In this document: in pieces, positions 61,242-64,000 of the stretch | How the letters are laid out: every line of letters starts with the position of its first letter | Position numbering within the stretch: position 1 is the first letter of the stretch | Origin: Clusia tigrina | Taxonomy: Eukaryota > Arthropoda > Insecta > Diptera > Clusiidae | Length of the DNA stretch: 64,000 nucleotides | Assembly (NCBI GenBank): GCA_920105625.2 | Contig: OV050030.1 | Coordinates: forward strand, 238,421,889-238,485,888 | Reading direction: 5' to 3' | Translations under genes and position numbers: made by a program | Notes under the pieces: generated by a model | Seen by the model: the letters and a program-made list of their open reading frames with translations, nothing else | Told to the model about the DNA's origin: nothing | Database searches by the model: none

Positions 61242-64000
61242 ATAGAAGTTAGGGCCATTTGAAGTTTTATCAGTGTTTGACTTGGGACTTAAGGGTAGCA
61301 TAGCTTTGAGCGATAGTTTAAATTGACCAGAGGCTAGAGTACTTTATTGTTACAAAATTTCAAGGTTTTATGACGCTCCAGTAAAAAGCTAAAAGCATTT
61401 GTATGTTGCAAACTTTGATAGGTGTACGACGTACCGTATAGAAGTTAGGGCCACTAGAAGTTTTATCAGTTTCTGATTTGGGACTCAAGGGTAGCATAGC
61501 TTTGAGCGATAGCTTAAATTGACAAGAGGCTCGAGTACTTTATTGTTACAAAATTTCAAGGTTTTATGACGCTCCAGTAAAAAGTTACAAGCATTTGCTT
61601 GTTGCAAACTTTGATAGGTGTAGGACGTACCGTACAGAAGTTAGGGCCATTTGAAGTTTTATCAGTGTTTGATTTGGGACTCAAGGGTAGCATAGCTTTG
61701 AGCGATAGCTTAAATTGACAAGAGGCTCGAGTACTTTATTGCTACAAAATTGCAAGGTTTTATGGCGCTCCAGTAAAAAGTTACAAGCATTTGAATGTTG
61801 CAAACTTTGATAGGTGTAGGACGTACTGTATAGAAGTTAGGGCCATTTGTAGTTTTATCAGTGTTTGATTTTGGACTCAAGGGTAGCATCGCTTTGAGCG
61901 ATAGCTTAAATTGACAAGAGGCTCGAGTACTTTATTGTTACAAAATTTCAAGGTTTTATGACGCTCCAGTAAAAAGTTACAAGCATTTGCATGTTGCAAA
62001 CTTTGATAGGTGTAGGACGTACCGTATAGAAGTTAGGGCCATTTGAAGTTTTATCAGTGTTTGACTTGGGACTTAAGGGTAGCATAGCTTTGAGCGATAG
62101 TTTAAATTGACCAGAGGCTAGAGTACTTTATTGTTACAAAATTTCAAGGTTTTATGACGCTCCAGTAAAAAGCTAAAAGCATTTGTATGTTGCAAACTTT
62201 GATAAGTGTAGGACGTACCGTATAGTAGTTAGGGCCACTAGACGTTTTATCAGTGTCTGATTTGGGACTCAAGGGTAGCATAGCTTTGAGCGATAGCTTA
62301 AATTGGCAAGAGGCTCGAGTACTTTATTGTTACAAAATTTCAAGGTTTTATGACGCTCCAGTAAAAAGTTACAAGCATTTGCATGTTGCAAACTTTGATA
62401 GGTGTAGGACGTACCGTATAAAAGTTAGGGCCATTTGAAGTTTTATCAGTGTCTGATTTGGGACTCAAGGGTAGCATAGCTTTGAGCGATAGCTTAAATT
62501 GACAAGAGGCTCGAGTACTTTATTGTTACAAAATTGCAAGGTTTTATGACGCTCCAGTAAAAAGTTACAAGCATTTGTATGTTGCAAACTTTGATAGGTG
62601 TAGGACGTACCGTACAGAAGTTAGGGCCATTTGAAGTTTTATCAGTGTTTGATTTGGGACTCAAGGGTAGCATAACTTTGAGCGATAGTTTAAATTGACC
62701 AGAGGCTAGAGTACTTTATTGTTACAAAATTTCAAGGTTTTATGACGCTCCAGTAAAAAGCTAAAAGCATTTGTATGTTGCAAACTTTGATAAGTGTAGG
62801 ACGTACCGTATAGTAGTTAGGGCCACTAGACGTTTTATCAGTGTCTGATTTGGGACTCAAGGGTAGCATAGCTTTGAGCGATAGCTTAAATTGACAAGAG
62901 GCTCGAGTACTTTATTGTTACAAAATTTCAAGGTTTTATGACGCTCCAGTAAAAAGTTACAAGCATTTGCATGTTGCAAACTTTGATAGGTGTAGGACGT
63001 ACCGTATAAAAGTTAGGGCCATTTGAAGTTTTATCAGTGTCTGATTTGGGACTCAAGGGTAGCATAGCTTTGAGCGATAGCTTAAATTGACAAGAGGCTC
63101 GAGTACTTTATTGTTACAAAATTGCAAGGTTTTATGACGCTCCAGTAAAAAGTTACAAGCATTTGTATGTTGCAAACTTTGATAGGTGTAGGACGTACCG
63201 TACAGAAGTTAGGGCCATTTGAAGTTTTATCAGTGATTGATTTGGGACTCAAGGGTAGCATAGCTTTGAGCGATAGCTTAAATTGACAAGAGGCTCGAGT
63301 ACTTTATTGTTACAAAATTGCAAGGTTTTATGGCGCTCCAGTAAAAAGTTACAAGCATTTGAATGTTGCAAACTTTGATAGGTGTAGGACGTACTGTATA
63401 GAAGTTAGGGCCATTTGTAGTTTTATCAGTGTTTGATTTTGGACTCAAGGGTAGCATCGCTTTGAGCGATAGCTTAAATTGACAAGAGGCTCGAGTACTT
63501 TATTGTTACAAAATTTCAAGGTTTTATGACGCTCCAGTAAAAAGTTACAAGCATTTGCATGTTGCAAACTTTGATAGGTGTAGGACGTACCGTATAGAAG
63601 TTAGGGCCATTTGAAGTTTTATCAGTGTCTGATTTGGGACTCAAGGTAGCATAGCTTTGAGCGATAGCTTAAATTGACAAGAGGCTCGAGTACTTTATTG
63701 TCAGAAAATTTCAAGGTTTTATGACGCTCCAGTAAAAAGTTACAAGCATTTGCATGTTGCAAACTTTGATAGGTGTAGGACGTACCGTATAAAAGTTAGG
63801 GCCATTTGAAGTTTTATCAGTGTCTGATTTGGGACTCAAGGGTAGCATAGCTTTGAGCGATAGCTTAAATTGACAAGAGGCTCGAGTACTTTATTGTTAC
63901 AAAATTGCAAGGTTTTATGACGCTCCAGTAAAAAGTTACAAGCATTTGTATGTTGCAAACTTTGATAGGTGTAGGACGTACCGTACAGAAGTTAGGGCCA
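61242..64000 (+). repeat. Right end: nested 3-mer (588 bp) and 8-mer (1568 bp) repeats
   Basis: GCTAAAAGC monomers with GGCCACTAGACG recur 588 bp apart (TATAGTAG at 62221 and 62809); the match covers about 62110-62640 against 62698-63228. A wider period of 1568 bp links about 61550-62030 with 63118-63598, including TATGGCGCTCC, GTACTGTATAG and GATTTTGGACTC with AGCATCGC (61861 and 63429). The latter monomer type also occurs 18 monomers to the left (58333). One base is lost near 63645 (CTCAAGGTAGC). The last 85 bp are a partial monomer, so the array continues beyond the window. Confidence 0.8.

Larger units (their letters stand above)
1..64000 (+). repeat. Satellite array, 196-bp monomer, head to tail
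   Basis: The entire window consists of one tandem repeat. Successive TATGACGCTCC starts lie 196 bp apart (1, 197, 393 and so on), and all copies face the same way. The consensus monomer has about 73 G+C in 196 bases. In this phase it carries CpG dinucleotides at 6, 62, 67, 139 and 164, a CTCGAG (XhoI) site at 162-167, A/T runs at 14-18 and 182-188, and the TTTGAT motif at 46-51 and 104-109. Tallying deletions and one insertion by hand gives 328 full monomers plus a partial one. No break, inversion or foreign insert was seen. Such arrays form centromeric or other constitutive heterochromatin; which one cannot be told from sequence alone. I do not recognise the family, so the host is given only as a eukaryote. 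Confidence 0.97.

Noticed and set aside
1..64000. CRISPR-like regular repetition
   Set aside because: Repeats are contiguous with no unique spacers, and the unit is 196 bp, far longer than CRISPR repeats.
1..64000. CENP-B box
   Set aside because: The consensus and the variants I read have no match to the TTCG...CGGG core of the CENP-B box, so no call is made.
1..64000. Telomeric repeats, 5S or 45S rDNA, tRNA genes, or transposon remnants
   Set aside because: No run of telomere-like hexamers or heptamers, no Pol III box B-like sequence in the consensus, no LTR or terminal inverted repeat, and no target-site duplication was seen. Every segment aligns to the same monomer.

Overview
The whole window is one uninterrupted satellite-DNA array. 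Every line I read is a head-to-tail copy, always on the same strand, of a single 196-bp monomer of about 37% G+C. I take the monomer start at the recurring TATGACGCTCC motif. I estimate 328 complete monomers plus an 85-bp partial one at the right edge. A hand tally of length variants (net 373 bp missing against 328 x 196) closes on the observed position of the last monomer start at 63916. I see no gene, tRNA, rRNA, transposable element, CRISPR array or unique-sequence insert. Both window edges fall inside the array, so it is longer than 64 kb. This points to eukaryotic constitutive heterochromatin: a centromere, pericentromere or large subtelomeric/knob block. I do not recognise the monomer and cannot name the species or decide between plant and animal.

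The array is not monomerically uniform. It is built from higher-order repeats (HORs), in which a run of several different monomers is itself copied with very high fidelity. From left to right I find: an irregular 11/12-monomer relationship (1-4.7 kb); an 8-mer of 1558 bp (3.7-7.5 kb); a 20-mer of 3909 bp present twice (about 5.85-13.67 kb); a 4-mer of 783 bp (13.4-14.9 kb); a 3.5-kb block repeated 7240 bp downstream (14.2-17.7 and 21.4-24.9 kb) that encloses a 6-mer of 1176 bp and a 7-mer of 1371 bp; an 11-mer of 2147 bp (24.8-28.9 kb); an 8-mer of 1568 bp whose two copies look identical (28.67-31.81 kb); a 6-mer of 1167 bp (31.8-34.2 kb); a mixed zone (34.2-36.4 kb); a 21-mer-scale duplication (36.4-42.7 kb); a three-copy 9-mer of 1705 bp carrying a shortened 147-bp monomer (41.0-46.1 kb); another 8-mer of 1558 bp (46.0-48.3 kb); a zone resembling the left end (48.3-50.4 kb); a 6-mer of 1175 bp (50.5-52.6 kb); a more monomeric zone (52.6-58.4 kb); a 5-mer of 980 bp (58.4-60.8 kb); a perfectly doubled single monomer (60.8-61.2 kb); and mixed 3-mer/8-mer repeats to the end.

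A lineage marker divides the window. Eighteen monomers share a 9-bp deletion and linked substitutions, and all lie left of 49.2 kb. The right-hand 15 kb lacks them, sits closer to the consensus and uses shorter HORs. Larger indels cluster at monomer positions about 112-135, and common substitutions fall at CpG sites as TG or CA, as expected if the array is cytosine-methylated. The repeated open frames of 61-89 codons are by-products of the repeat, not genes. I found no new protein-coding system; what is notable is the HOR architecture and the mutation pattern.
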